In this document: one piece after another, positions 38,063 to 48,677 of the stretch
Layout of the letters: each line of letters begins with the position of its first letter
Position numbering within the stretch: position 1 is the stretch's first letter
NCBI RefSeq assembly: GCF_000315625.1
Contig: NW_005434644.1
Location: 367,841 to 431,840, forward strand
Direction of reading: 5' to 3'
Origin: Guillardia theta CCMP2712
Taxonomy: Eukaryota; Cryptophyceae; Pyrenomonadales; Geminigeraceae
Length of the DNA stretch: 64,000 bases
Made by a program: the position numbers and the translations under genes
Notes under the pieces: model-generated
Databases searched by the model: none
What the model was told of the DNA's origin: nothing
Seen by the model: only the letters and a program-made list of their open reading frames with translations

Positions 38063-38965
38063 GACCGGTGGTCATCCTCCTATGGATGTCGATTAAGTCA
38101 AACTTTGGCCTCCGTGCTGACTTTTTTTTTCTCCTCCTATCGAGGTTTTGCCGTCATCGGGGGGAGCAAGGAGCCCGTGGGCGCCCTGGAAAGAGGACGA
38201 GGACCTCGAAAGAGGACGAGGGAGATTTCGTATCTCGCAGGCCTTGGCCTCTTCTTCTCCAGGCACAGCACAAGACGTACCGCGCCCTCCCCTCCTCTTC
38301 CTTGCTCAAGCTTCAAAGGGCACTCGTCTTCACCTGTGAGTCGCGGCGATGAGCTTCATCCGCACTGAAGCTGCCGCCCGCTGGTCGTCGCTGAGTGATG
38401 CGTGAGGCTCTTGATCTGCCTCATGTCAGCATGAGCAATGAAACCACGTTACTTCGCATCGCCAAGCCGCGACACGACATTGACCACCATTGCTTTCTGC
38501 TGCAAGATGATACGTCCTGGTGGTCGGGATGAAGGCAGGCTCTCTCTCATGTGAGAGAGGCTGCTCGGGCGCCTCGGGGGGGAGGGGGGGGCTGGAGAGC
38601 TTGTGTGCTGCTGCCGGAGAGCTTGTCGTCGTACGGATGCGCTCTCGGTCCCTGCCATGCAGCTCTGACTCTCACGGGGAGCGCAGCGAAGCCCGTGTCT
38701 GGTGTGCGATGCTGCAAGCCTTGTACAACACTCGGACGAGATCAGAGAGCCGCTTGAGACTTGAAGAGGGTGACATCTTGCAAAGCACACCTTGATGGCT
38801 GTACACAAGAGCCATGTGCTGGTCCAGCTGGAATCTGACAGATAGGCTCGCTGGTTGCCCGGAGCGACTTTATCTAGGGCTCGAGACGCACGACGAGAGC
38901 AGCATGCTTCTCGCCTCGTCGCCAACCTCGTGAGGAAACGGGTGAATGATGACCCTGATCTGCAT
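38063..38965 (+). repeat. Duplicated block B, copy 2
   Basis: Partner of 31843-32801, with fewer 18-bp units and several indels. Confidence 0.75.
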
Positions 38966-39157
38966 CATGCGTTGAATGTTTTGCTTGCCGGATTATCTCA
39001 TCTTGCTCTTGAGGATTCTGGCCTTTTCCTCACTGCTGGAATTCTGTCGTTCTTATCTTCTCCCGTCTCCATGTCATCCTACTTCTAGACTGTGCTTTTC
39101 CCGATGCATTGTCACTCCGCTGTATTGGATTTCAGGTTTTACGGCTTTTTGTAAGAT

Positions 39158-39853
39158 CTACAAGCCTGTATACAAGCTCCCAGCGCTCGCCTCCTTCGTC
39201 CCGTCTCCCTGCTTCCCTTCCGGCCTCGCCCTCCCTCGTCCTCGCGGCCCTGGCCTTCCCTTCGCCCCTGCCTTCTTCTTCTCCGCAAAGCGCACCATCA
39301 CCCGATGCGCGTTCTCTGGTCGTAGCAGCTTGCTGATCGCCGCCCGGCTCTTCCCGTACGTCTCCGCGATGGTCATCTGCTTCATGGGGCTCTCCTCCTG
39401 TCCGGCCCTGTAGTAGAGCTGGATGATCTCGGCCTTCTCCTGGAGCGTGAGGCGCTTCTTGCCGATGCATGCTTGCCGGTGCGCCGTGCGCTCGACGTCA
39501 CCCCACGCTCGCTTGGTGTTCTTGGGGTCATCGGGAGAGGAGCAAGCAGGACCTGGGAGTCGCTGGTCGGCTTCTTGAAGGGAGGGCTCCTCCGTGTTTG
39601 AGGGCTGGGAAGGAGGGTCTTGCTTGCTGAGGAGGCAGAGGAGGCAGAGGTCCTCGCTGGACTCAGCACGGTCCTCGTGCCATATGGCCCCTCCACACTC
39701 CAGGCAGGCGGGGGAGGAGAGGGGCTCATTGAGGAAGCTGTTGTGTAGAGGAGGGGGATGAAAGGGGTCATCTTGACATGGAGGGAGGCAGGAGGAGGGG
39801 TCGAGGAGAGCGAGGAAGTCAGGGGCGGAGGCGTGGAAGGGAGCGAGCAGCAT
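39158..39853 (-). CDS. psq/CENP-B-type HTH protein, family copy 5
   Basis: 231 residues from the ATG giving MLLAPFHASAPDFLALL, the start shared with copy 3; the frame is open to 39892. The Cys cluster and HTH are intact. The segment before the HTH is three residues shorter than in copy 3 (QRLPGPACSS). The tail is AKGRPGPRGRGRARPEGKQGD. It closes the second block B plus HTH unit. Confidence 0.77.
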   Translation of the reverse strand: MLLAPFHASAPDFLALLDPSSCLPPCQDDPFHPPPLHNSFLNEPLSSPACLECGGAIWHEDRAESSEDLCLLCLLSKQDPPSQPSNTEEPSLQEADQRLPGPACSSPDDPKNTKRAWGDVERTAHRQACIGKKRLTLQEKAEIIQLYYRAGQEESPMKQMTIAETYGKSRAAISKLLRPENAHRVMVRFAEKKKAGAKGRPGPRGRGRARPEGKQGDGTKEASAGSLYTGL

Positions 39854-41368
39854 TGGAGCTGAGGTGTCGAGCCGCAGGCGAGCTGAGGTCAAATCTTTCT
39901 TTTAAAAAAAACAGCGAGAGCATCCATCTTGTATTTTTGTGTTTTAGCCGATTGTTTGTACGTAGAGGCACGAACCGTTGCGATCTCGAGTCTTCTGAGT
40001 AGTAAAGCCGTACAGGCCGCGACCCTTGGAATCATATTGCACACGGCAACTACCGTCTAAACTGTGTAGTACAGAGTTTGTAGCCGCGAAATACTAAAAG
40101 TTTTAAGTTTATTAGTTTATAGGAGTGTAGCCGCGTACGTAACCGCGAAAACACGGAACGACATTTCGAACCGTTGAAATATTATTGAAATATTATACTT
40201 TTAAATCAATTTAAAATATAGTATAACGTATCGATTACTTTTCATTGCTTCATGTAGCCGCGTCATGAGCGGCTAGAGTCGGCCCTGAGTCGCAGTGCTC
40301 AATCTCTCAGATGCCATGATGCCGGGCTGCCAGGCTGCCGGGTACGTTCGGAACTTGAACTTCACTGAGAGGCTCGGCGAGCACTGCGGCTCGGCGACTC
40401 AGTACTGTGACGCAATCGGCAGCGGCGGGTCAAGCCTCCTCTACTGACTCTCCTGATTGTCTTCCGGCGTACCGTACTGCCAGGGCCACTATTTTTAACT
40501 TCAAGTAACTTTTGACGGTAAACAATGCAACTTGAGTCAGTGAGCGCCATCACCGTACGGTTCACTTTCCGAGAAGTTCCTCATGCGCCGATGAGTAACT
40601 CGCACTGAGCGATCGGACCGTCACTGGGATCCGGCGGGCAGCGCGGCCGGCCGCTGACCCGGAGGCGGCGTCGGACACCCGAGCCGGCAGCCACGCGGCC
40701 CAACGGGGCGGCCACCGCGGTGCGGCACCGCGGCACTGTGAGGGTGACCGTACTCAGGCCCACAGCCCAGGCCGCGCCGGTCGGAGCCCAAGTTCTCCGG
40801 GCGGTGAGCCTCAGCCGGCGGAGCGGAGTCAGTCGTCGGACCGCACGAGACTCCGACGGTCACCAGTGAGCGGCACTTGAATGGGAAAGAGAAACAGCCA
40901 CGGGGAAATCATTCGGAGGAGCCTGAAGTCTGAGCCAGTTCGGAAAGGGAGGGATGAAGGGAGGAAGGGAACTTGGAACGACTCGGAGAGGGATTCAACT
41001 TCAGACTAAATCAGAGGGATTGGGCGACGGACGGGATGAGAGGAAAGAGAGAGAGACTGTGGTCACGGTACACCGGACCCAAGTGTTCTAGTAAGCGCAG
41101 TAGTGATTGCTCTGGTGATCTCTCTCATTCCTGAAGGTTGTGTGTACGGTACAACCTCTGGTAGCAAGTTGGTTCAGTTTCAATGGCCTCGAAAAGAATT
41201 TATGGAAACAAATCGACATGTCCGGCAAGAAAGGATTTCCGCCCGCAGGAAATCGTGACGGTCGCGCTCAAACTCGGTAGAGAAGTTGTGTGTACAACAG
41301 AGACAGAGGCAGAGGAAGACAAAGAGAAAGACACGGGGACAGAGACAGAGAGGAAAAGAGAGATAGAC

Positions 41369-41465
<97 letters not shown>
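41369..41465. repeat. (GACA)n microsatellite
   Basis: About 24 tandem GACA/ACAG units. Confidence 0.95.
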
Positions 41466-43735
41466 GCAAAGAAGAGAAAGTGGAGAGAGAGAGGATAGAT
41501 CTAGGAGAGTTATGGAGGGGGGAGGTTGATCGAAAGCGGCAAGGAAGACAGAAGAGGAGGAGGTAGCCAAAAGCAGGAGAAAGAGGGAAAACGAGAGAAA
41601 CAAAAGAGAAGAAAAATACAGAAAGGGCAGGGCTTGGAAGAAACGGCAAGACTTAGTAGTACTACAAGCACAGTATCAAACAAAAGTTGAGAGCAAGAAA
41701 TCAAAAAAAAATTTATGAGAGAATGAAAGAAAGGATTGATAGGACCCAAAGATAAGAGCAGTCAAACTTCTCATCCAAGTGTACTGGAATATTCAAGCGA
41801 TACCGATACCTGACGGCTATTCCATTGCCGTGAGAAAGCGTTTGACTACTGTTTCAATGCCTTGTCCCAAGAAACTCGTCTACTCCAAATCCCACAACAG
41901 TCAATGAAAGCATGAGAGTCAACCCTCTAACACAACTTGCTGAAACTCTTCTCAGGCTTCTAGCCACTTCCTACTCCATCTGCCATCATCAACCTTCGCC
42001 CCCCAAACTAAAATACACTACTATCGCCCCCTACTACCCGCCCTACCCTACCGCCCTAGAAACCCCCCTAGGGCCTTTTTGAAAGGCACCAGGGGTGCGA
42101 CCAAACTCCATGTTGTGCTACTTGGATGTAGACAGTGACGCGGTCATGCGAGAGAGGATGCAGAGAGGGATGCGAAGGACAGGATGCAAGCATCAAGGGA
42201 GAAGAGAAAGACTGCTGGCACGAAGAATTGCAAAGGGGAACAGAGGAGAACAGGAAAATGGGAGGACAGGGGAGAGAGAAGGGAGGAAGGGGTAGAGACT
42301 GGAGAGGTGGCGGAGGAAGGAGAGTAAGGAGAGAGGAGAAGGAGGAGAGGAAAGAGACCAAGTGATAAAGAAGAGGGAGAAGAACAGGAGGGAACGAGAT
42401 GAAGGACAGCAAAAGGCGGAGACGAAGTAAGAGTAAGTGTTGGGAGGTAATAGAGGACAGAATTGAGGGAAGAGCCTAGGTTATCAGCGACGGAGAGAAC
42501 AAGGAAGGAGATGGAAGTGAAGGACAGCAGGAGCAATAAAGTAAGAAGACGGGATGCAGGGACCCAACCCTCTGAGGTAGGCTGTAAACCGCGACTTCTG
42601 GAGGAGAGAGAAGCATATCTGTGGGAGCGCATCGCATCAGATAAGTAGCTCAAACAAATCTCACTGCAAAGTAGGACGGCATGCCTCAATGAAGAGTGAA
42701 CAGAGAGATATTGGCAATGGGATATGAACGAGGCCTACATGGCGGCGGGCAGAAAGGCCAAAGTTGGCAAACAAGCTGGTAGTGAGGCGGGTATTGGGGT
42801 GAAAGATGCGATGGATTCATGCATCAATGGTTGGACTCTTCAGTACGTGAGAGAGGATGAGCAGAGGACGAGTGAACTAAGTTGTTGTCAGGAGAAAGAG
42901 AAGATGGATTGAGAAATTGAAAAGAAAGGAGGGTGGTGGGGAGTGCATGTTTGGTGTATGCTATGTTATATCAGACCCATCTGGATGGCTAAGAGAAGAT
43001 TTTTTGGAAAAGACAATGACATGTCATCTAACATTGTCCTTGTTGAAACACCACCAGTGTCTTACATTCCTTCTACTAGCAGCACTCTTAGCGCGAAAGG
43101 AGCTTCATGCATCCTAGTTCGATGGCATCTTCTATAATTGGCAGCAAGCGAGCGAGTCTCAGATTTCTTCTCTCAACCGAAATGTGAGAACGAGAATCAT
43201 CTCGAGCAACTTGAGAGATGCGACATACGATGCTGACACTTCAATTCTCTTGGTGATGTACCGATTTTGTACCAGCAATGAGCATGATATCAATCTGGCT
43301 CTTATAATTCTATACTTGATACTAGAAAATGAGTACGAAAATGTGTCCCTACCTTTTACAGGCTAGAAATGAGTACATGAATGTGATTTTTTCATATGAT
43401 TGTGCATCTAGAATCACTCATTTTTCGTGACATGGTGTAACTGAGAACATTATGTTTATTTGATCATGTAATGACTAACCACATCACAGTCTGGACAACA
43501 GTAAATCAACTGCACAAAGATTGAACACAGTGCCGAGTGATTTCGTGATCACAAGCCAGCACATGCAAAGTCGGTCAGAAGTATCTGCATGCTCGCCACA
43601 CATGCGGCAACCCTTCTCATGACACGATCACATGCAAACATAACCTATTTTTACTATTTTCTTGGCCAATTTGCGAACAAGACGGGATCACAATTCAAGG
43701 AGAAGTGAAGATGCAACTTTGAAATTAAAGAATAA

Positions 43736-43741
43736 TTTATT
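43736..43741 (-). terminator. AATAAA poly(A) signal of the 56-residue gene
   Basis: On the minus strand AATAAA lies 13 nt after the stop codon. Confidence 0.55.
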
Positions 43742-43754
43742 AAACACCCAACAT

Positions 43755-43925
43755 TTACTCGTAGAGGGACTTGGTGTAGGTGGCGGTGGCAGCAACGTAG
43801 GCGTCACGGGCAGCCTTGTAGGGGCCGGTGGCGAGCTTGAGCTCGTTGGCAGCCTTCAAGTAGGCATCGCGGGTGGCGCGGTAGGTGGTGGCGTAATCCT
43901 CGAGGTCAAAGAGAAGGGCGAACAT
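43755..43925 (-). CDS. 56-residue helical-repeat microprotein
   Basis: Complete small gene: TATAAAAG 31 nt upstream of the ATG, 56 codons, TAA, and a nearby AATAAA. The protein has an internal duplication, YRATRDAYLKAANEL and YKAARDAYVAATATY, joined by KLATGP, so it probably forms a two-helix hairpin with tyrosines on one face. It begins MFALLFDLEDYATT and ends YTKSLYE. Codons are strongly biased (GCC, CTC, TAC, AAG), unlike the surrounding sequence, which suggests high expression. I recognise no family. An ejectisome or other abundant structural role is only a guess. The TATA position implies a very short 5' UTR. A longer upstream exon is unlikely for that reason. Confidence 0.7.
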   Translation of the reverse strand: MFALLFDLEDYATTYRATRDAYLKAANELKLATGPYKAARDAYVAATATYTKSLYE

Positions 43926-43956
43926 TGCTGTCTTGCTCTCCGCGCCGCGGCCCCTG

Positions 43957-43964
43957 CTTTTATA
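43957..43964 (-). promoter_or_regulatory. TATA box of the 56-residue gene
   Basis: TATAAAAG on the minus strand in a GC-rich context (GGCGGG just upstream), at the right distance for initiation a few bases before the ATG at 43925. Confidence 0.65.
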
Positions 43965-44866
43965 CCCGCCTTTGGGGGAGTTGTTCTATTTCCGGGAAAT
44001 GTCTGGGTACCCCCGCCACTCCCCTCCATGGGACGCTCCTACCAACAAGTGCATTTAGAGCTACGACTCCACTTATAAATTAGCAGACCTTGGCTGTATC
44101 ACACTCCGCCCTCGATATAGAGTACCTTACCCCTGGGTGAACCCACCCTACCACTATTGCCTTTTGAACCCAGACGGCTCTTCGGTGTGTGACCCCTCGC
44201 AGCATATTATACCACCGGGTGCTTCTAGTCCAAATATGTCCTGTTGGCCCCTTGGCTCTCGGGTGGGTAGTCGAAGAACAGTGTACATTCAGGTACAAAA
44301 TTCCGTACCAAGTCGAAGCAGTTTTGTACGAAACTCTTTGCTTTGTATATGAATCTATATCGAAAAATCCATCAGTAGGTACTAATATATTTTACTTTTA
44401 TGTAACCGTACCAGTCCGCGCTTGAGTAAAACTCACTGGTGCGGGCCGGGGCCAGCGGATCCGCCGGGCCGCAACTCAGTTAGTTAGTATCGGACTCCGC
44501 GCCCGGCTGACAGTCCTGTACTCAAAGTTAACGGTTAAAAATACTACGCTTAACTTTGAAAGCTGTACTACGGTATTGAGTCGCCGCCGGATCCCGATCC
44601 TGACTGCGCCGGGCCGGTCAGGGACTCTCCCCTGGCCGGGCAGGACCGCCGGACTCGGTCGCCGGGCCCTGGGGGGACCGCCGCCGGGGCCGGGCCGCGC
44701 GGCGCCGCCCCGGCGCCAGCCGAACCGTGGCCGGGTTCCGATAACCGTTCAACCGTTGAACGGTTGAACCGTCGGACCGTCGGACTCCGGTGACGCACCG
44801 GGCCGGGCGGTGAGCGGCCGATTGAGCCTCCGGGAGTGCCCTCCGCCGAGTCGAGGACCCGGTCGG
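43965..44866. other. Intergenic region and GC-rich island
   Basis: 44430-44860 is a GC-rich island with ACTCAAAGTTAACGG at about 44520 and CTTAACTTTGAAAG at about 44546. No gene seen. Confidence 0.5.
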
Positions 44867-45792
44867 ACCGTCATTCCATGGTATTTTCTAATGCTCGCTT
44901 TTGATCATTTTCGAGCGGGGTACCTCAGCCCAGGATTTTTGAATACGGTCGGCGCACTGAAAATTTGTACCAGAAACTTCGATAATGGTTGAAAGTATGT
45001 TTGAATCGGGGACCGTGTCGAGCAGTTTTAGGTTTACAAGTATTCTTGCTTCCTCCAAACAACAAGGTTTCAAACATTAAAACTATTTTTGACCTTACAC
45101 GCTTTTACACGCCTGGGGGGTGCATATACAACCAAATCCCCTGCCCTACCCTTCCCCCATTGCTGCATCCGCACCCGCCGGTGCAGGCGGCGTTTGTTTG
45201 AATCCAAGATGGCTCTCAGCCAATGGCTCTTTCATCGTATTCAAGCTCCAGGCCATCCAAGGTTGGATCATGTGTGAATGTTTGTACTTTTTGCGGCATA
45301 CTGCAAGACGACATTTCAAACAGCTCGAGCTTGTTTTTCAAAGGAAGCTGTAGGAATCAGCATCGCCATGGATTCCAGGGCCTAGGGCTGTTTTCGAATC
45401 CTTTTGATGCTCATTGCAAGATGGAGAATTGCTCGTTTTTGGTGATCAAGCATCCACAACCCTCTTTCGTATGATTGAGCTTCGAGCACATCTCTGACTG
45501 TAGAGTTGTTTGGTGTCAAGATTGTTTCTCGTAAAGGATCTCTCTGATTAGGCAATTAATTGTTGTTTTGGTTGGCATTCTACAAGACCCATCCTTCCTC
45601 CTCTCTGTGTCAACCAAGCACATAAGCATAAGGCATGTCAGTCGTGTAGGCAACTTGATTGCAAATAGATCGCAAGTGTAAGATCGATGAACTATTCAAC
45701 GCCATGAATGCCGGATGTGAATGAACTTCCCTAAGGACTTCTCAGTATCAGAACCAGCGAGCTAAGACATAAGGTAGAGTCTCCATTGAATA

Positions 45793-46713
45793 TCATTCCT
45801 GCGAATGTAATGTTTTTATCAGTTGTGGGGAAGAGAAGCATGGAGACAAGCGGGTGCCCAAGCGAATAGGAGCATCTTGCGGATGTAGGTTTGGACAAAG
45901 ACGGCGATGATTCCGAGGTTGTGAAACAGGCAGCGAAAAGATGCTGAGGTTTTCGGAGTTCATAAACATGGCTTGTGACGAGCATGTCACACGTAAAGCG
46001 ATGGAAAACAACAAACAAAAATTGTAAAGCAATCGAAAGCAACGAAAATCAATGGAAAACAACAAACAAAAATTCTTCTCAAAAGTCTCACTCCTTGACT
46101 TCAACCACTGATTGAACATCTTTTTGACCTCGGTCATATCTCGACAAATCCGATTGTACTCCGCCGCTGAACAGAAAGTTGTTTGCGCCATCTTTTCAAC
46201 GAGTGGTGCCGGGTTTGCAATCGAGAAGTGAGAGATTTCACAGGGTTTATTATTTTCGATGTCGTCTTCATGAAAAAATATATACCCATGCACTCTGAAA
46301 TTATCGTGGAGATCATCGTTGGCATGCTCCAACATGCAAGGAAAGCTGAAGAAAAACATTTTTGGTATAGCATTTATTTCATCCGTATCCTTGTAAATTG
46401 ATTGATAACAATCACGGTTTCCAACTTTGTTCAAAATTCTTTTCAGGGCCACACAGGGCACTCGATTAGTTATAATGGTTTCGTCTACATGTTCCAAGAG
46501 GACTCGATTGTACATGATGTACACTTCGACAACCTGTGCATTTGAGTGCAGCGATTTGATCATGCCCAGTCGATTCACTTCAACGCCCCTGTGATCTTCA
46601 CACTGATATTGAACCCCTGTGCCAGGCTCAAGTATGATATTCAAATTACTGCCTGGCTTTTTCCAGTACATCCTGGGCAAGTCTCGATCATCAACTGACG
46701 TATGCAGGATCAT
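45793..46713 (-). CDS. Orphan frame inside the inverted-repeat segment
   Basis: 306 codons starting MILHTSVDDRDLPRMYWKK. The first ~210 residues look protein-like (LNIILEPGTGVQYQCED, VVEVYIMYNRVLLEHVDE, FRVHGYIFFHEDD). The last third runs through a duplicated AT-rich stretch around 46000-46080 and is probably not coding. Another frame ending at 46710 overlaps the start in a different phase, so an intron or frameshift may join them. I do not recognise the protein. Confidence 0.4.
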   Translation of the reverse strand: MILHTSVDDRDLPRMYWKKPGSNLNIILEPGTGVQYQCEDHRGVEVNRLGMIKSLHSNAQVVEVYIMYNRVLLEHVDETIITNRVPCVALKRILNKVGNRDCYQSIYKDTDEINAIPKMFFFSFPCMLEHANDDLHDNFRVHGYIFFHEDDIENNKPCEISHFSIANPAPLVEKMAQTTFCSAAEYNRICRDMTEVKKMFNQWLKSRSETFEKNFCLLFSIDFRCFRLLYNFCLLFSIALRVTCSSQAMFMNSENLSIFSLPVSQPRNHRRLCPNLHPQDAPIRLGTRLSPCFSSPQLIKTLHSQE

Positions 46714-46872
46714 TCGAGCTTCAAATCTTCAGGTATCTTTGACTCATCACAAGTCTCGTCCTGCTCCAAGAATGTATCGAAATTTTCCTGCCTTCGCCTT
46801 CTCTGAATTCCATTTGTTGCTGATACACGACGGTGAAGATTCATTTGTTTGGTGTCTATAACTGGAGCGCAA

Positions 46873-46992
46873 GGGAAAGGGAAGCAACGGGGAGGGAGGG
46901 GAGCAGGAGGGAGGGAGGGAGCAGGGAGGAAGGGAGGGGAGCGGGGGGGGGAGGGAGGGAGGGAGAAGAGCACGGAAGGAGGAGGGGAGGGA
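46873..46992. repeat. GGGA-type purine tract
   Basis: Imperfect GGGAGGGA/GAGC repeats inside the inverted-repeat segment. Confidence 0.8.
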
Positions 46993-47497
46993 TACTTGCA
47001 ATGGAGATCTCAGGATTTTTAATGAAAATTATTTGCTGTTTGATCGGGGGCAAGGGGACCTGTGTTTCGGTGGCACCCTATAGACATAGGGTAGGTATCC
47101 ATATAAAACAACCGGTGTAGAAAAAAAAGATTGCCGTTGCTAGCTGGCATACGACTCCTTGATTTGAAAACAAAAATACTTATTGGCTAGATTTACTACA
47201 CTCGTCAATGGCTGACACTAATAAGATTTCATGAGCGTGTATCGAAATATACGAATAACCCTACCCCAACAATGTCAGACAAACATACCGGTACACAGGG
47301 CAGAGAGCAGCCAAGAGGCGTGTAAGCCGGAACTCAAATGCTTAAAACGAATATAAAAGAGTACTGAGTGGTACAAATCATTCTGGTACAAAATTGACTA
47401 AAAACTGTATGCTTATGATCAAATTAACAGGTACAAGTGTTTGTTAAAAGGATATAAGTTTATAATTGGGCATTAGAAAATACCATGGAATGACGGT

Positions 47498-48677
47498 CTG
47501 CGGCCGGCCCCCGTGGGCCGCGGCCGCGCGGGCCCCGGGCCCGGGCCCGGACCGCCGGCCGCCGCGGGTCCTCAGCGGCCGGACTCTAGCCGCCGCTCCG
47601 AGTCGGAGGCTCCGGCCCGTCCCGAGTCTGATCCGATGATCACGAGTCACGCGCCGCCCGAGCGGCCCGGCCCGGCGTCGCGGCCGGGGTGAGCCTCGTC
47701 AGAGGCTGAGCCCGGCGCCCCGGCGGGCCTGGCGCCGGGCCGGGCGGCCGCCCGCCGGTGCAGTGCCCGGCAGGCTGTGACTCGGTGACTTGCCGGGTGA
47801 CCGGGCCGCAGTAGTGTGAGTGACCCTCCGTCACATCAGCGGTAAAAAAGAGTTTAGGTATTTTTGTGACAAGAATAAACTATCAAAGTTTGTAGAGTTT
47901 GCCAGTTGAACTTCGCAAACTTCTCGACCACCAACTCGAGAGACCACTCTCAGATAGAGAGGAGGGGTACTAGGCGTCTTTCACTTATTCACTCAGAACT
48001 TGATTCCTCCACCTTGGGTACCCTTCATTTATATGGAGGTTCCAAACTAATGGACCCCAATCATCCTGTAAGAACCACACCACCCTGACTTCACCACCCC
48101 TACCCCTGATTGGAGGCGAAGAGCACCCCACCATGACTACCCTTCCTTCGCTTCCATGGCATGACTTACACGATCAATCTCCGTCAAGATGCTTCCTGTC
48201 ACCTCCCATCAACTTCCATCTCCTCCCTCCCTCCTCCCTTCGCTTCATCAGTCTTCCCCCTCTCTTTCCTTGGTTGCCCTACCTCCCTCCCTCCATCGTA
48301 CCTCCACTTCCTCTTTTTTCATCTTATCCGCCTCCGATGACCTTTCCTTTTCGCTGTATCGCTCCCTGCATCTATCTATCTCTCAACCCTCTCCTCGTCA
48401 CCTCGATGATTCTTTCCTCGTCCCTCCCCTTCACGGTTCTTGCGCCTTCGACACCCAACATCTCTTTTCAAAGGACGTGAGCCTCCCCTATTCCCGGTTG
48501 ATGACGAAACCTAGATCACTTGGGCTGTCTCTTGCAGTTTCTCATGTCAAGTGGCATTTCGTAAGATTGGCATGCTAGTACGCTGCTGCGTGTCTTTCAC
48601 GATCTGAGTGTCGTCCATGAGCTCATCTGATGTGTTGCTCGGTCTCATTCTGTTCGTCCAGGTTTCGCTTTACAGCC
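47498..48677. other. GC-rich island and intergenic region
   Basis: 47498-47840 is a GC-rich island. 47840-48600 is ordinary sequence with CTCC-rich patches. Nothing codes that I can support. Confidence 0.5.

Larger units (their letters stand above)
39854..43754. other. Long intergenic region, repeats only
   Basis: 39900-40260 is AT-rich with repeated TAGCCGCG. 40260-40870 is a GC-rich island. 41369-41465 is a tetranucleotide repeat. 42050-43650 contains purine-rich, then AT-rich sequence with no frame I can defend. Confidence 0.5.
44867..47497. mobile_element. AT-rich segment bounded by 28-bp inverted repeats
   Basis: 44867-44894 and 47470-47497 are perfect inverted copies of a 28-bp sequence (outer end ACCGTCATTCCATGG, inner end TTCTAATGC). 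Outside both ends the DNA is GC-rich island; inside it is AT-rich. The interior holds one long minus-strand frame. I see no target-site duplication and no transposase signature, so the mobile-element call rests on the inverted repeats and the composition change. Confidence 0.45.

Noticed and set aside
42068-42689. Open frames on both strands
   Set aside because: Purine-rich low complexity without domain, start context or splice evidence.
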